DNA from: Alphaproteobacteria bacterium
GTDB taxonomy: Bacteria > Pseudomonadota > Alphaproteobacteria > Rhodobacterales > Rhodobacteraceae
Length of the DNA stretch: 64,000 bases
Assembly (NCBI GenBank): GCA_030424865.1
Contig: JAUHVR010000004.1
Coordinates: forward strand, 62,001-126,000
Reading direction: 5' to 3'
Below the pieces are notes generated by a model. That model was not told the DNA's origin and made no database searches. It saw only the letters and a program-made list of their open reading frames with translations. The stretch's first letter is position 1; every line of letters starts with the position of its first letter. Shown in pieces: positions 62,732 through 64,000 of this stretch. Made by a program: the position numbers and the translations under genes.

Positions 62732-63172
62732 ATGAAGAAACTGGTTTTGACTGCGGCAACTCTTGCCGCCTTCACAACAACGGCGGTCGCCGAACCAAGC
62801 AAAAATGCGAAGATGAGTGCAGACGAACTGCGCAACGACATGGTCGTGTCATCGCACAGCGCGCTGCCGAGCAATTCGATGGCTATCTTGGTCCTGCTCG
62901 CGGTTGTTGTGTTCGTCCTGGCAGCATCGGGCAATGGGTACTACTACACGATGAGTGATGAGCGCCTGAAGACCGACATCAAGAAGGTCGGCATGAAGAA
63001 TGGTCTGCCCATCTATCAATTCCGCTATGTCGGCGTAGAGAACCACGTGTTCGAAGGCGTTTTGGCGCAGGACGTCCAAAAGATGTACCCGGATGCCGTC
63101 ATGGAGACGGAACAAGGCTATCTGGCCGTGAACTACGATGCCATCGGCATCGAGGTCCGCGTGATCCAGTAA
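62732..63172 (+). CDS. secreted/membrane-anchored protein with S74 (endosialidase chaperone-like) domain
   Basis: The start is ATG 62732 after GGGGGAAAG (146 residues). A signal peptide (cleavage after AVA, residue 20) is followed by a second hydrophobic segment (50-66). From residue 75 the chain reads SDERLKTDIKKVG...LPIYQFRYVG...FEGVLAQDVQKMYPDAV, the pattern of the S74 intramolecular chaperone of phage tail spikes, with S75 and K80 in the positions of the autocleavage motif. Here it is on its own, without a fibre domain. Such tail-fibre-domain proteins recur in roseobacters; the role is unknown. Confidence 0.85.
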   Translation: MKKLVLTAATLAAFTTTAVAEPSKNAKMSADELRNDMVVSSHSALPSNSMAILVLLAVVVFVLAASGNGYYYTMSDERLKTDIKKVGMKNGLPIYQFRYVGVENHVFEGVLAQDVQKMYPDAVMETEQGYLAVNYDAIGIEVRVIQ

Positions 63173-63204
63173 GACCTGCCAATTCGCGACCACAAGCGTT
63201 GCAG

Positions 63205-63237
63205 AAAACGGCCAGATCCCGCGATCTGGCCGTTTTT
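63205..63237 (+). terminator. terminator of the S74-domain gene
   Basis: A 14-bp perfect stem (63205-63218 with 63223-63236) carries a 4-base loop and ends in TTTTT. Confidence 0.9.
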
Positions 63238-63242
63238 CGTTG

Positions 63243-63288
63243 GATAAAAAAGAAAGAGCCCCGGAAACCGGGGCTCTGTCTTTTTTTG
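63243..63288 (-). terminator. bidirectional terminator after lon
   Basis: A perfect 10-bp stem (63255-63264 with 63268-63277) has T-rich tails on both strands; it lies 25 bp after the lon stop. Confidence 0.85.
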
Positions 63289-63302
63289 ATTGATGTCCAG
63301 AT

Positions 63303-64000
63303 CTAGTGCGCGACCGGCGGCGTCGCCTCTTGCGCATGTGACTTGGCAGCCGCCGCAGCCTCTTCGGCCGCTTCGTCCCATTCCACGGCTTCCGGCTCTT
63401 CGGTCAGGGCCAGCTTCAGCACTTCCGAGACATGCTCGACCGCGATGATTTCCAGCCCGTCTTTGACGTTGTCGGGCAGCTCGGCCAGATCTTTTTCGTT
63501 CTCTTTCGGGATGAGAACGGTCTTGATCCCACCGCGCAGCGCCGCCAGCAACTTTTCCTTCAAACCGCCGATCGGCATCGCATTGCCGCGCAGGGAAACC
63601 TCGCCAGTCATCGCGATATCCTTGCGCACCGGAATGCCCGTCAGAACCGAGACAATCGAGGTCACCATGGCCAGACCGGCCGACGGACCATCCTTGGGCG
63701 TCGCACCATCGGGCACGTGCACGTGGATGTCGATCTTGTCGAACTTCGGCGGCTTCACCCCGATCTCGGGGCTGATCGAGCGCACATAGCTCGAGGCCGC
63801 CTCGATCGATTCCTTCATCACGTCGCCCAGCTTGCCGGTGGTCTTCATCCGACCCTTGCCCGGCAGTTTCAGCGCCTCGATGTGAAGCAGATCGCCGCCG
63901 ACGCTGGTCCAGGCCAGACCGGTGACAACACCCACCTGGTTTTCATCCTCGGCCAGACCGTAGCGATGCTTCCGAACACCCAGAAAGTCATCAAGGTTGT
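63303..64000 (-). CDS. lon: ATP-dependent protease Lon, C-terminal part (5' end outside window)
   Basis: The frame enters from the right edge and ends at 63303; 231 residues are visible plus a partial codon. It includes the end of the AAA+ domain and all of the proteolytic domain: [25 protein letters not shown]-like linker, the nucleophile Ser in [11 protein letters not shown] and the catalytic Lys in [12 protein letters not shown]. The tail is unusually acidic and Ala-rich ([16 protein letters not shown]). Lon degrades damaged and regulatory proteins in the cytoplasm. Confidence 0.97.
   Translation of the reverse strand, partial: NLDDFLGVRKHRYGLAEDENQVGVVTGLAWTSVGGDLLHIEALKLPGKGRMKTTGKLGDVMKESIEAASSYVRSISPEIGVKPPKFDKIDIHVHVPDGATPKDGPSAGLAMVTSIVSVLTGIPVRKDIAMTGEVSLRGNAMPIGGLKEKLLAALRGGIKTVLIPKENEKDLAELPDNVKDGLEIIAVEHVSEVLKLALTEEPEAVEWDEAAEEAAAAAKSHAQEATPPVAH

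Noticed and set aside
1-64000. CRISPR arrays, insertion sequences, prophage or integrase genes
   Set aside because: No regularly spaced repeats, transposase motifs or terminal inverted repeats were found; the S74-domain gene is isolated and not part of a phage block.

Overview
The window is a GC-rich, gene-dense chromosomal segment from an alphaproteobacterium, most likely a marine Rhodobacteraceae (Roseobacter group) species. Support comes from a DddP-type DMSP lyase whose catalytic residues sit at the published positions, a roseobacter-style carboxyspermidine pathway, a fused-alpha transhydrogenase pair, a stand-alone Lrp ligand domain, a DUF3422 protein, and GC-rich tandem stem-loops of the kind scattered through Rhodobacterales genomes. 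No insertion sequence, phage, CRISPR array or rRNA is visible. About 56 protein genes and one tRNA are supported. Many long open frames in other registers are GC-driven shadows.

Layout. 1-9.7 kb: a divergent peptide-uptake locus. The substrate-binding protein and two permeases are on the + strand. A double ATPase, an ArgE-like deacylase, an FAD amine oxidoreductase and an M20 amidohydrolase form the - strand operon. 9.9-24.7 kb: mostly housekeeping genes, namely a DUF3422 membrane protein, an RTX repeat protein, pntAB, a small methyltransferase, a glutamine-amidotransferase-like hydrolase, malate synthase G with a GlcG-like partner, pepN and an acyltransferase. A strong + strand terminator with no gene in front of it (16995-17031) points to an unannotated small RNA. 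24.8-29.3 kb: four proteins of unknown function, three of which look like divergent relatives, each with its own Shine-Dalgarno and a hydrophobic C-terminus.

29.3-39.3 kb: a HODM-like (DUF3445) protein, dddP, an orphan formylglycine-generating enzyme, a TauE/SafE permease, then a polyamine operon (speA, carboxyspermidine dehydrogenase, nspC, speB) that would turn arginine into agmatine, putrescine and spermidine. 39.3-50 kb: an alpha-hydroxyacid oxidase, then a LysR gene divergent from a non-pyrrolysine MttB-family methyltransferase and a dimethylglycine-dehydrogenase-like flavoprotein. These are followed by a hydroxyproline operon (DapA-type deaminase, 4-hydroxyproline epimerase, D-amino-acid dehydrogenase, GntR regulator) preceded by a perfect 20-bp palindrome. 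Together they suggest breakdown of N-methylated (hydroxy)proline. 50-57.4 kb: a complete histidine-utilisation locus, hutC-hutF divergent from hutI-H-G-U, with face-to-face promoters whose -10 boxes overlap.

57.4-64 kb: a molybdenum hydroxylase pair (IorA/IorB type) with a di-haem cytochrome c and a divergent AraC regulator, tRNA-Val(CAC), a membrane-anchored stand-alone S74 chaperone-like protein, and the C-terminal part of lon running off the right edge.

Functional assignments rest on motifs and gene order read by eye; no database search was run.
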